Origin: Candidatus Gemmiger stercoravium
GTDB taxonomy: Bacteria; Bacillota; Clostridia; Oscillospirales; Ruminococcaceae
NCBI GenBank assembly: GCA_019119835.1
Contig: DWWE01000037.1
Location: 1 to 53,657, forward strand
Direction: 5' to 3'
Length of the DNA: 53,657 nucleotides
A program made the position numbers and the translations under genes. Under the pieces are notes generated by a model, which was given only the letters and a program-made list of their open reading frames with translations, did not search any database and had not been told where the DNA came from. This document shows, one piece after another, positions 33,291-40,617 of this stretch. Within the stretch, counting starts at the first letter, position 1, and every line of letters begins with the position of its first letter.

Positions 33291-33329
33291 GCGTCTGCCC
33301 TCCCCCTTTCTCTTGTCATGGTATTGGAT

Positions 33330-34193
33330 TCACATTGTCCGCCTGGCGTCCCGGTGCATCACGATGGGCTGGTAGCCCAGCCGGGTGCAGAACTCGCCGA
33401 GCTTGCGGGCGAAGGTGATGGACCTGTGTTTGCCGCCGGTGCAGCCCACGGCCACCACCAGCTGGCTTTTGCCCTCCTTGACATACAGGGGCAGGGAAAA
33501 TTCCAGCATGCTCTCGTACCGGCGCAGCAGCCCCTGGGAATCCGGACTGTTCATCACATAGTCCACCACCGGCTGGTCCAGGCCGGTGAGTTCCTTGAGC
33601 TCAGGCACATAGAAGGGATTGGGCAGACAGCGCACGTCCAGCACGATGTCCGCCTCCTGGGGCAGACCGTACTTGAAGCCGAAGGACAGGATGGTCAGCG
33701 ACATGGGGCACTGGTCCTGCCCCAGAAACAGGCTGCAGATGCGCGCCCGGTTCTGGGAGGCGGAAAGCTGGGAGGTGTCGATCAGGTATTTGGCCCGCTC
33801 CCGCAGCGGCTGCAGGATCTCCCGCTCCCGGCGGATGGCCTCGTCGATGGGCAGCTGCCCGCCCTGGGCCATGGGGTGGATGCGGCGGGTCTCTTTGTAG
33901 CGCCGGCGGATCACCGCGTCGGAGGCGTCCAGAAAGAGGATGTCGTACTCCATCTTCTTGTCGTCCAGCGCCTGCAGGGCCGTCTCCACCGCTTCGCGGG
34001 AGCGCAGGCCGCGGATGTCCATGACCACCGCCACCCGCTGCAGCTGGTTTTCGCCCTGCAGGGCGAAGTCCACAAGGCGGGGCAGCAGCCCCGCCGGAAT
34101 GTTGTCGATGCAGAAATAGCCGATGTCCTCCAGGACATTGGCGGCCATGGATTTGCCCGCCCCGGACAGGCCGGTCACCACGAGAAAGTTCAT
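33330..34193 (-). CDS. rapZ: RapZ/YvcJ P-loop nucleotide-binding protein
   Basis: A 287-residue protein starting at ATG 34193 behind AAGGAGGAATCCCCCA. Walker A is GLSGAGKS (~8-15). Conserved family segments follow: ALEDIGYFCIDN-like (VLEDIGYFCIDNIPAGLLPR), DIRGLRSRE, LFLDASDAVIRRRYKETRR, LILSFGFKYGLPQEADIVLD-like and CTGGKHRSITFARKLGEF. In E. coli, RapZ delivers the small RNA GlmZ to RNase E to tune glucosamine 6-phosphate synthesis. In Bacillus, YvcJ binds and hydrolyses nucleotides and affects competence. Its place between murB and whiA links it to wall precursor supply. Confidence 0.96.
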   Translation of the reverse strand: MNFLVVTGLSGAGKSMAANVLEDIGYFCIDNIPAGLLPRLVDFALQGENQLQRVAVVMDIRGLRSREAVETALQALDDKKMEYDILFLDASDAVIRRRYKETRRIHPMAQGGQLPIDEAIRREREILQPLRERAKYLIDTSQLSASQNRARICSLFLGQDQCPMSLTILSFGFKYGLPQEADIVLDVRCLPNPFYVPELKELTGLDQPVVDYVMNSPDSQGLLRRYESMLEFSLPLYVKEGKSQLVVAVGCTGGKHRSITFARKLGEFCTRLGYQPIVMHRDARRTM

Positions 34194-34226
34194 TGGGGGA
34201 TTCCTCCTTGTCTGGGCCGCAGCGGG

Positions 34227-35156
34227 TCACTGGACCACGCGGATCTCCCGCTCGAGGGTGTGGCCGGTCTTTTCCAGCACGATGCGGCGCACCTCGTCGG
34301 TCAGGCGCAGCACGTCGGCGCAGGTGGCGCCGCCGGTGTTCACCACAAAGCCGCAGTGCTTTTCGCTGACGGCGGCGCCGCCCACCCGAAAGCCCCGCAG
34401 CCCGCATTCTTCAATGAGCTGGCCCGCAAAGCAGCCGGCCGGGCGCTTGAAGGTGGAACCCGCCGAGGGCAGGTCCAGCGGCTGTTTGGCCCGGCGGCGG
34501 GCCATATAGTCCTCCATCCGGGCGCTGACCGCCCCGGGGCCGCCCGGGTCCCGGGTCAGGGTGAAGGAGGCTTCCAGGATGCACCAGGGCCGGGTCTCGA
34601 AGATGCTGGTGCGGTAGCCCAGGGCCAGGTCGGCGGCGGGCAGGCAGGTCAGGCGCAGCGCTTCGTCCAGGCAGGCGGCCGACTCGATCACCCCTTTGAT
34701 CTCGCCGCCGTAGGCCCCGGCGTTCATATAGACGGCGCCGCCCACCGTGCCCGGGATGCCGTAGGCGAACTCCAGCCCGGTCAGCCCCTGGGCGCAGACT
34801 TCCCGGCACAAAGCCGCCAGGCTGCGCCCCGCCCCGGCCCGCACCGTGACCCGGTCCGCCCCCGCCGGGGTGAAGCGGGTGGGCTGGGTCAGGTCGGTCA
34901 GGCAGATCACCGCGCCGGGGAAGCCGGCGTCGGCAAACAGCACGTTGGAGCCGTTGCCCAGCAGGTAGGTGCGCACGCCCCGGGCGCGGCAGAATTCCAG
35001 GGTGCGGGTCAGCTCCGGGATGGTCTGGGGCCGGCAGAACACCGCCGCCGGGCCGCCGATGCGGAAGGTGGTGTGGCGGGACAGCGGCTCATCGGCCGTG
35101 CAGGGCAGGCCGGCACGGCGCAGGTCCTGCAGCAGTTCTGAGATGGTTCCGGCCAT
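34227..35156 (-). CDS. murB: UDP-N-acetylenolpyruvoylglucosamine reductase (type IIb)
   Basis: A 309-residue protein starting at ATG 35156. FAD-binding features are HTTFRIGGPAAVF, YLLGNGSNVLFADAGF and FAYGIPGTVGGAVYMNAGAY. The catalytic Ser lies in PSAGSTFKRP and the substrate site in RVGGAAVSEKHCGFVVN. The absence of the type I insert and the overall size mark it as type IIb. MurB reduces enolpyruvyl-UDP-GlcNAc to UDP-MurNAc with NADPH in the cytoplasm, an early committed peptidoglycan step. It lies between the ROK kinase and rapZ with gaps of 15 and 33 bases, so cotranscription is likely. Confidence 0.97.
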   Translation of the reverse strand: MAGTISELLQDLRRAGLPCTADEPLSRHTTFRIGGPAAVFCRPQTIPELTRTLEFCRARGVRTYLLGNGSNVLFADAGFPGAVICLTDLTQPTRFTPAGADRVTVRAGAGRSLAALCREVCAQGLTGLEFAYGIPGTVGGAVYMNAGAYGGEIKGVIESAACLDEALRLTCLPAADLALGYRTSIFETRPWCILEASFTLTRDPGGPGAVSARMEDYMARRRAKQPLDLPSAGSTFKRPAGCFAGQLIEECGLRGFRVGGAAVSEKHCGFVVNTGGATCADVLRLTDEVRRIVLEKTGHTLEREIRVVQ

Positions 35157-35171
35157 AGATGCCTCCTTGGT

Positions 35172-36125
35172 TCAGATGGATTCGGCCAGACGGGCCGCGC
35201 CGATCACGCCGGCGTCGTTGTGCAGCGTACAGGCAACGATGGCCGTGAAGTTGCCGCAGGCGATGTTGCCGGTCTCCCGCTTGACATACTCGCGCACCGG
35301 GGCCAGCAGCACTTCGCCCTGGTTGGACACGCCGCCGCCGATGCAGACCACCTCGGGCTGGAAGGTGTTGACCACATTGGCCACCCCGCAGCCCACATAC
35401 TCCAGCCAGTTTTCCACCACCTGGCGGCCCACCGGGTCGCCGGCGGCCATGGCGTCGAAGGAGGTCTTGGCGTTCACATGGTCCAGATCGCCGGCGATCT
35501 TCCACATCAGGGTCTCGGGGTGGGCGCGCATGGCCTCCTTGGTGTCCTCGCTGAGCGCGCGGGAGGAAGCGTACCGTTCCCAGCAGCCGCGGCGGCCGCA
35601 GTTGCAGGGCCGGCCGTCCTTGACGATGACGGTGTGGCCCATTTCGCCGGCGGCAAAATTGAACCCGCGCAGGATCTTGCCCGCAAGGATGATGCCGCTG
35701 CCGATGCCGGTGCCCAGCGTGATGACCACCGCGTCCTTGTAGCCCTTGGCGCCGCCGGCCAGGTATTCGCCGAAGGCGGCGGCGTTGGCGTCGTTTTCCA
35801 CATAGACGCGGCAGCCCAGCAGAGCCTCCATATCGGGGCCGAGGTTCCAGTCATAGTAGCCGAAGTTGGTGTTGTAGCCCACAAAGCCGGTGGTGAACCT
35901 GACGCTGCCGGGGGTGCCGATGCCCACATACTCGATGTCCGCCATCGAGACGCGGCTTTCCTTGGCCACGGCGCGGCAGAGGTCGGCCATGGCTTTTTCC
36001 AGGTCCCGGGCCGGGCGGGGCAGCCGGGTGGCCCAGGTCAGCTTGCCTACGATCTCACAGTTTTCGTTGACCACGCCGGCGGTCATGGTGGTGCCGCCCA
36101 GGTCGATGCCGATGGTATATTTCAT
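35172..36125 (-). CDS. glk: ROK-family glucokinase
   Basis: A 317-residue protein with start ATG 36125, behind GGGAGGAATTTTGGC. The phosphate-binding loop is IGIDLGGTTMTAGVV; the catalytic Asp is in YVENDANAAAFGEY; the ATP site includes LGTGIGSGI; the ROK zinc site is CNCGRRGCWE with the upstream GHTVIV His. These together are typical of Firmicute glucose kinases of the ROK family. It makes glucose 6-phosphate from non-PTS glucose and can feed the glycolysis started by pfkA further along. Its start overlaps the PHP gene's stop (ATGA). A ROK repressor is excluded by the missing N-terminal helix-turn-helix. Substrate could also be N-acetylmannosamine or fructose. Confidence 0.92.
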   Translation of the reverse strand: MKYTIGIDLGGTTMTAGVVNENCEIVGKLTWATRLPRPARDLEKAMADLCRAVAKESRVSMADIEYVGIGTPGSVRFTTGFVGYNTNFGYYDWNLGPDMEALLGCRVYVENDANAAAFGEYLAGGAKGYKDAVVITLGTGIGSGIILAGKILRGFNFAAGEMGHTVIVKDGRPCNCGRRGCWERYASSRALSEDTKEAMRAHPETLMWKIAGDLDHVNAKTSFDAMAAGDPVGRQVVENWLEYVGCGVANVVNTFQPEVVCIGGGVSNQGEVLLAPVREYVKRETGNIACGNFTAIVACTLHNDAGVIGAARLAESI

Positions 36126-36871
36126 GCCAAAATTCCTCCCAATTCATCCGCGCAGGGCCGGCCGTGCCGGCGCAGTTCCGCCACCAGGGCGGCGGCGGAG
36201 GCGTTGACGATGCGGTCCTGCGGGAAATTTTCTTCTTCCACAAGGGTGTACAGCGCCGCCATATTTTCCTGCAGCTGGCGGATGCTGTGCGCGTCGGAGT
36301 TCAGGGCGATGCGGCAGCCGTTGTCGCGGCAGGCCCGCATCAGCGTCCGCATATTGGGGATGCCGTCGCGCCGGACCTGGCAGGAGTTGCCGTTGAACTC
36401 CACCACCTTGTTGCGGGCGGCAAAGGCCCGGGTAACCAGGTCGTAGTCGTATTTGTAGTGCTGCTGCTCCGAATGGCCGATGCAGTCCACATAGGGGTTT
36501 TCCGCCACGCCCAGCCAGAGGCGGGTGGCTTCCCGCTCGGTGAGCAGGCCGGGCAGGCAGGGGCTGTGGATGGAAGCCACCACCCAGTCCATCCCGCGCA
36601 GCAGGCTGTCGGGCAGATCCAGCCCGCCTTTGGTGTCCATCACGTTCACCTCGGCGCCGTAGAGCATGGCCACGCCGTCCACGGCCCGGGGCAGCCCCCG
36701 CCAGTTGCCGAAATGCCAGCTGTGGGGCGCGTCGGGCATGGCGGGGGCATGGTCGGTGACGGCCAGCGCCCGATAGCCCAGTTCCCTGGCCGCCGCGGCC
36801 ATCTCCTGCAGGGTATGGAAGGCGTGGGTGGAGGCGAGGGTGTGGGTGTGCAGGTCTGCGATTATCTGCAT
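36122..36871 (-). CDS. PHP-domain phosphoesterase, YcdX-like
   Basis: A 249-residue protein that is a stand-alone PHP fold. Metal ligands appear as IADLHTHTLASTHA (HxH), LAVTDHAPA, GAEVNVMD, VVASIHSP, GHSEQQ and LNSDAHSI at the end. The order and length match the YcdX/phosphatase branch rather than histidinol phosphatase or polymerase PHP domains. YcdX-type enzymes hydrolyse phosphate esters using a trinuclear metal site. The physiological substrate here is unknown. It is coupled to the glucokinase gene by a 4-base overlap and lies directly after hprK, suggesting a sugar-phosphate role. Confidence 0.88.
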   Translation of the reverse strand: MQIIADLHTHTLASTHAFHTLQEMAAAARELGYRALAVTDHAPAMPDAPHSWHFGNWRGLPRAVDGVAMLYGAEVNVMDTKGGLDLPDSLLRGMDWVVASIHSPCLPGLLTEREATRLWLGVAENPYVDCIGHSEQQHYKYDYDLVTRAFAARNKVVEFNGNSCQVRRDGIPNMRTLMRACRDNGCRIALNSDAHSIRQLQENMAALYTLVEEENFPQDRIVNASAAALVAELRRHGRPCADELGGILA

Positions 36872-36905
36872 GGATGTACTTCCTTCTGTTTCGGGCGGCG
36901 CCGGC

Positions 36906-37844
36906 TTACAGCCCGCTGCCGATGTCGTTCTGCAGCCCGAGGGTGTTGAGCAGTTCCTGGGCGGCGTTGTAGCCCATCTCTTTCTGACGGTTGTTGATGG
37001 CCGCCGTCTCCAGGATGACGGCCAGGTTGCGCCCGGGCATGACCGGGATCAGCATACTGGGCACCGCCACGCCCAGGATGTCGTAGCTGTCCATCTCCAG
37101 GCCGGTGCGGTCATAGTTCTTGGTGCGCTCCCAGGGTTCCAGCTCCACCACCATCTCCACCTCGACGCTGTTCTTGACGGCGCCGGCGCCGAACAGACGG
37201 GCCACGTTGATGATGCCGATGCCCCGCAGTTCGATGAAATGGCGGATGTTGGCCGGGGCCATGCCCATGATCTTGCGGGAGGACACCTTGCGCAGTTCCA
37301 CCGCGTCGTCGGCCACCAGCCGGTGGCCCCGCTTGACCAGCTCGATGGCGGTCTCGCTCTTGCCGACGCCGGAATCGCCCAGGATCAGGATGCCTTCGCC
37401 GGCCACCTCCACCAGCACGCCGTGGCGGGTGATGCGGGGGGCCAGCTCGGTGTTGAGGGTGGTGATGAGGCTGCTCATCAGCGGGCTGGTCATCTCGGTG
37501 GAGCGCAGCAGCGGCACGCTGTACTTTTTGGCGAATTCCAGCATCTCGGGCAGGGGTTCCAGGTCCCGGGTCAGGATGACGCAGGGCGGCTGGAAGGAGA
37601 AGAGCTTTTCCAGGTGGGTGCGCCGCACCTCGGGTTCCAGCTCCTGCAGGTAGGACAGCTCGGTCAGCCCGATGATCTGGATGCGGGTGTTGTCAAAATA
37701 CTGGTAGTACCCGGCCAGCATGATGCCCGGGCGGTAGACCTCGGCGGTGATGACCTTGGTCTCGGACAGGTCCTTGGCGGCGTAGAGGGTGGTCAGGTTG
37801 GATCCCTCTGCGATCTTGGCCAGCGTGACGGAAAATTGCGGCAC
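36906..37844 (-). CDS. hprK: HPr kinase/phosphorylase
   Basis: A 312-residue protein. The start is GTG 37844 behind AAAGGGGAGACCTTCC; the frame upstream is leader. The N-terminal domain (VPQFSVTLAKIAEGSNLTTL) is followed by the catalytic domain: Walker A LGDSGVGKSETAIEL, DDAVELRK, the family signature ELRGIGIINVARLFG, and the C-terminal GRNLAVILETAAINNRQKEMG. HprK phosphorylates and dephosphorylates HPr Ser-46 in response to fructose 1,6-bisphosphate and phosphate, controlling carbon catabolite repression. It leads the operon that also codes glucokinase and, further on, phosphofructokinase, the enzyme that makes its activator. Its own promoter lies 80-100 bases upstream. Confidence 0.97.
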   Translation of the reverse strand: MPQFSVTLAKIAEGSNLTTLYAAKDLSETKVITAEVYRPGIMLAGYYQYFDNTRIQIIGLTELSYLQELEPEVRRTHLEKLFSFQPPCVILTRDLEPLPEMLEFAKKYSVPLLRSTEMTSPLMSSLITTLNTELAPRITRHGVLVEVAGEGILILGDSGVGKSETAIELVKRGHRLVADDAVELRKVSSRKIMGMAPANIRHFIELRGIGIINVARLFGAGAVKNSVEVEMVVELEPWERTKNYDRTGLEMDSYDILGVAVPSMLIPVMPGRNLAVILETAAINNRQKEMGYNAAQELLNTLGLQNDIGSGL

Positions 37845-37923
37845 GGAAGGTCTCCCCTTTCTGGATCTGATTGCAGGGCGCGAAGCGCCGCGGCCCGGCG
37901 GCCCGCGCCTGCCATTTTCTTTC

Positions 37924-37952
37924 ATTATAGCCCACCGGCCGGGTTTTGTACA
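37924..37952 (-). promoter_or_regulatory. Promoter of the hprK operon
   Basis: Leftward TGTACA (37947-37952), a 17-base spacer and perfect TATAAT (37924-37929). The leader to the GTG start is about 75 bases. It probably drives hprK through dnaE (~9 kb), since all gaps between those genes are under 40 bases or overlap. Confidence 0.78.
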
Positions 37953-37965
37953 GGGTGCCCGACGC

Positions 37966-38000
37966 AAAAAAATCGGCGCGGGCCCGGGCGGGTCTGCGCC
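37966..38000 (-). terminator. Terminator of the polysaccharide operon
   Basis: Leftward GGCGC (37996-38000) pairs with GCGCC (37975-37979), with an inner CCCG/CGGG stem, followed by GATTTTTTT. It lies 30 bases after the acyltransferase stop codon and just before the hprK promoter. Confidence 0.8.
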
Positions 38001-38029
38001 CGCCCCAGCCTACGCCGAAACCGGCCGGG

Positions 38030-39064
38030 TTATGCCCCCGCCCCGTGCCAGAGCGCCCCCGCCCCGGCCCGGACCTTGCCGTCCAGCCAGTAGAGCAGCG
38101 CCGAGGCCGCGGCGGTGGCCACCAGGTAGCTGAAAAAGAGCAGCACGGTGTCCCGCCGGGTGAGCACCGACAGATCGAACCCCCGCACCAGCCGCTGGAT
38201 CAGCACATGGTGGCAGAGGAACACCGCGTAGGAATACCGGCTCAGCAGCCCGCAGCCCCGCCGCACCGGGCCGCGGTCGAGCAGCGGCGAGAGCAGGGCC
38301 AGCGCCGCAAAGACCGCCGTGCTGAACAGCGCGCAGAGGATCTTGGTGTCGGCCAGCGGGCCGCCCAGCGCCCACAGCGCCAGCAGCCCGGCCAGGCTTG
38401 CGCCCAGCGCCCCGGCCTGGCCGCGGCGGGTCAGCTGCACGAACACCATCCCGAAAAAGAATTCCGGCAGGTGGATGGCCACGAGCCGGGCGTCCCACCC
38501 TGTCAGGTGAACGGCGACGCCCAGCACCGCCGCGCCGGCGAAGCCCAGCCAGCGCACCGCCCGGCCTTTGCGGCACAGCGCCAGCAGCAGCGGGAAGAGC
38601 AGATACAAAAACAGGATGCTGCCCAAAAACCACTCGCCCACACAGGCGAAGTCGGCCCCCACCCAGCCGGCGGCCACGGCGAAGTTGTCCAGCCCCAGCA
38701 GGGTGAGCACCAGCGTGACGCCCCGGGCGCCGGCGAAGGCGCCGGGGACGGTGGTGAACCGCACCGTGAAGCAGATCGCCCAGGCCAGCCAGAACATCGG
38801 GTAGACGGCCCGGGCCCGCTTTTTGTAGAACCCCTTCACCGAGAAGGGCTCGGCCGCCGTATAGCACAGCGCCGCCCCCGATACGATGAAGAAGAGTGAG
38901 GAGCCGAAGTCGCCGAGATAAATGCCGAAGGGCAGCGTGGAGCCGAACAGCCGGGAGGGATAGGTGAAATACCCGGTGACGGTGGCGTTGAAATGGATGA
39001 TGAGGATGCTGATGAGCGCCGCCGTGCGGATCAGATCAAGATAAAACAGCCGGGGCTTTTTCAT
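38030..39064 (-). CDS. Membrane acyltransferase (acyltransferase 3 family)
   Basis: A 344-residue protein, almost wholly hydrophobic with about ten membrane helices. The opening RLFYLDLIRTAALISILIIHF is the typical first helix of acyltransferase 3 proteins, including the conserved Arg and His. LYLLFPLLLAL and LLSRYSYAVFLCHHVLIQRL near the end are also characteristic. These enzymes transfer acetyl or succinyl groups from the cytoplasm to extracellular polysaccharides or other envelope carbohydrates. It is the last gene of the polysaccharide operon, 57 bases after the preceding RgpF-like gene, so it probably O-acylates the polymer made by that operon. The acyl group cannot be told. Confidence 0.87.
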   Translation of the reverse strand: MKKPRLFYLDLIRTAALISILIIHFNATVTGYFTYPSRLFGSTLPFGIYLGDFGSSLFFIVSGAALCYTAAEPFSVKGFYKKRARAVYPMFWLAWAICFTVRFTTVPGAFAGARGVTLVLTLLGLDNFAVAAGWVGADFACVGEWFLGSILFLYLLFPLLLALCRKGRAVRWLGFAGAAVLGVAVHLTGWDARLVAIHLPEFFFGMVFVQLTRRGQAGALGASLAGLLALWALGGPLADTKILCALFSTAVFAALALLSPLLDRGPVRRGCGLLSRYSYAVFLCHHVLIQRLVRGFDLSVLTRRDTVLLFFSYLVATAAASALLYWLDGKVRAGAGALWHGAGA

Positions 39065-39121
39065 GGGGTGTCCTCCTTGGGGTGGATCGGTCGTGCCGGC
39101 GCAGGTTTTTTCGGTTACCCC

Positions 39122-40582
39122 CTACCGCCGCAGCGCGGACCTGAGCGCACGCGCCAGCGCCCGGGCGGCCCCCTGCGGGCTGAGCTGGGCGGCCAGCAGC
39201 ACCCCCAGCTGGTCGGCCCGGGCCGCGGCCTGGGCGGCGTCCTGGGCCAGGGCGACGGCCCAGCCGCCCTGCTGGGCGGCCAGCGGCAGCAGCCAGAGAT
39301 CTTCCGGCCGTTCCACCGGCGGCAGCCCCCCGGGGAAGGCCGCCCCCCGCAGCAGCACCCCGCCGGCGGGCAGCGGGGGCGGGTCGGCGGCATCCAACGG
39401 CAGCTGCAGGCCCAGTTCGGCCATGCGGGCCTGCACGGCGGGCCGGTCCCGCCGCCAGGCGCGCAGGCGGGCGGCCTCGCAGCCGGGGTACAGGGGCAGC
39501 GCCGGCCCGATGAGGCCCCACAGCGGGTTTTGCTCCAGCAGCCGGACGGCGGCCGCCTGCTGCGCCGGGGTCCAGCGGGCCGCGGCCTCGTACCGGCGGG
39601 CGGGTTCGGTCTCGGGCAGCGGCAGTTCCAGCCAGTAGAACCGGTCGGGGGCAAGGGCCGCGCCCTCCCGCAGCAGGGCGGGCGGCAGCACCGTGACCGG
39701 CGCCGGGCCCGCCGGGTCCGCCGGCAGCAGCGGGTAGGGGTGCAGGCTGCGAGTCACGGCGGACAGCGGATATGCCGGCAGCAGCCCGCGGAGCAGTTCG
39801 TCCACCGGGTAGCTCGTCTCGGCCTTGAGCCAGTCGTACAGCCGGCGGGCGGCCAGGCCGTCGGTGCGGCGCAGCTCGTCGCCATAGGGGGTGAAAAAGC
39901 TGCGCCGCTTGAAGAAGGGGCAGCGCTCCTGCTGCAGCAGCTCCCGCGGGCAGGCCATGAGCGGGTTGAGGAAGATCCCCCGCCAGCGCTCGCCGTCCAG
40001 GAAGCTGTCCCACCGGTAGCCCAGCGCCGCAAAATGGGCGGTAAACCGGGCTTCGTGGCAGCGCACCGACTCCTCATAGCTGCGGGGCAGGGCCATAGCC
40101 TGCCAGTAGGCAAAGAAATCGTCGTACATCGGGCGGCGCACAGCCAGCAGGTGGGACTGCAGGTGCTCGGGCACCGCCCCGCCCCGGCCGCCGAACCGCC
40201 GGCTGCGCATGGCGTAATGGCGGCTCAGCCCCCAGAAATCCAGCGCCCGGGCGTCCATGGCCGCGAACATCTCCCCCAGCGGGAAGACCGGCCCGGCCAG
40301 GGTGTAGTTCATCAGGACGATCTCGTCCCACTCGTCCAGCGCCGGCCGGCCCAGGGCCAGCAGCACCTGCCGGTAGGCGCCCACATCAAAGCCGGTGTTC
40401 TCCCGTTCCAGCAGATGCAGCCCGGCGTCCCGGGCCCAGCCGCGACTTTCGGCGTCCAGCCTGCCGTTTGTGACGAACCAGACCGCCCGGGCCTGCTTTT
40501 GGATTTCGCGCACCGCAAAACGGCAGGCTGGATCAGCCTGCCCGCGGGGATCATAATGAAAATAGACTACCAGCCGTTGCAT
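39122..40582 (-). CDS. Rhamnan synthesis protein F (RgpF)-like, diverged copy
   Basis: A 486-residue protein if started at ATG 40582 (MQRLVVYFHYDPRG), which matches the start of the neighbouring homologue. An ATG at 40621 overlapping the preceding stop is also possible. RgpF motifs: VTNGRLD, ENTGFDVGAYRQVL, EIVLMNYTLAGPVFPLGEMF, LDFWGLSRHY and HLQSHLLAVRRPM. RgpF-family proteins are associated with assembly or side-chain addition of rhamnose-containing wall polysaccharides. The second half (after ~300) is Ala/Pro/Leu-rich and does not show the second domain seen in the next gene. It probably arose by duplication of its neighbour and may have a distinct acceptor. Confidence 0.82.
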   Translation of the reverse strand: MQRLVVYFHYDPRGQADPACRFAVREIQKQARAVWFVTNGRLDAESRGWARDAGLHLLERENTGFDVGAYRQVLLALGRPALDEWDEIVLMNYTLAGPVFPLGEMFAAMDARALDFWGLSRHYAMRSRRFGGRGGAVPEHLQSHLLAVRRPMYDDFFAYWQAMALPRSYEESVRCHEARFTAHFAALGYRWDSFLDGERWRGIFLNPLMACPRELLQQERCPFFKRRSFFTPYGDELRRTDGLAARRLYDWLKAETSYPVDELLRGLLPAYPLSAVTRSLHPYPLLPADPAGPAPVTVLPPALLREGAALAPDRFYWLELPLPETEPARRYEAAARWTPAQQAAAVRLLEQNPLWGLIGPALPLYPGCEAARLRAWRRDRPAVQARMAELGLQLPLDAADPPPLPAGGVLLRGAAFPGGLPPVERPEDLWLLPLAAQQGGWAVALAQDAAQAAARADQLGVLLAAQLSPQGAARALARALRSALRR

Positions 40583-40617
40583 GATCCGGTCCCGCCTTTT
40601 CTGTAGTGCCCCGGCGG

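Noticed and set aside
32214-35141. Rightward 975-codon open frame opposite whiA, rapZ and murB
   Set aside because: Antisense shadow covering three core genes.
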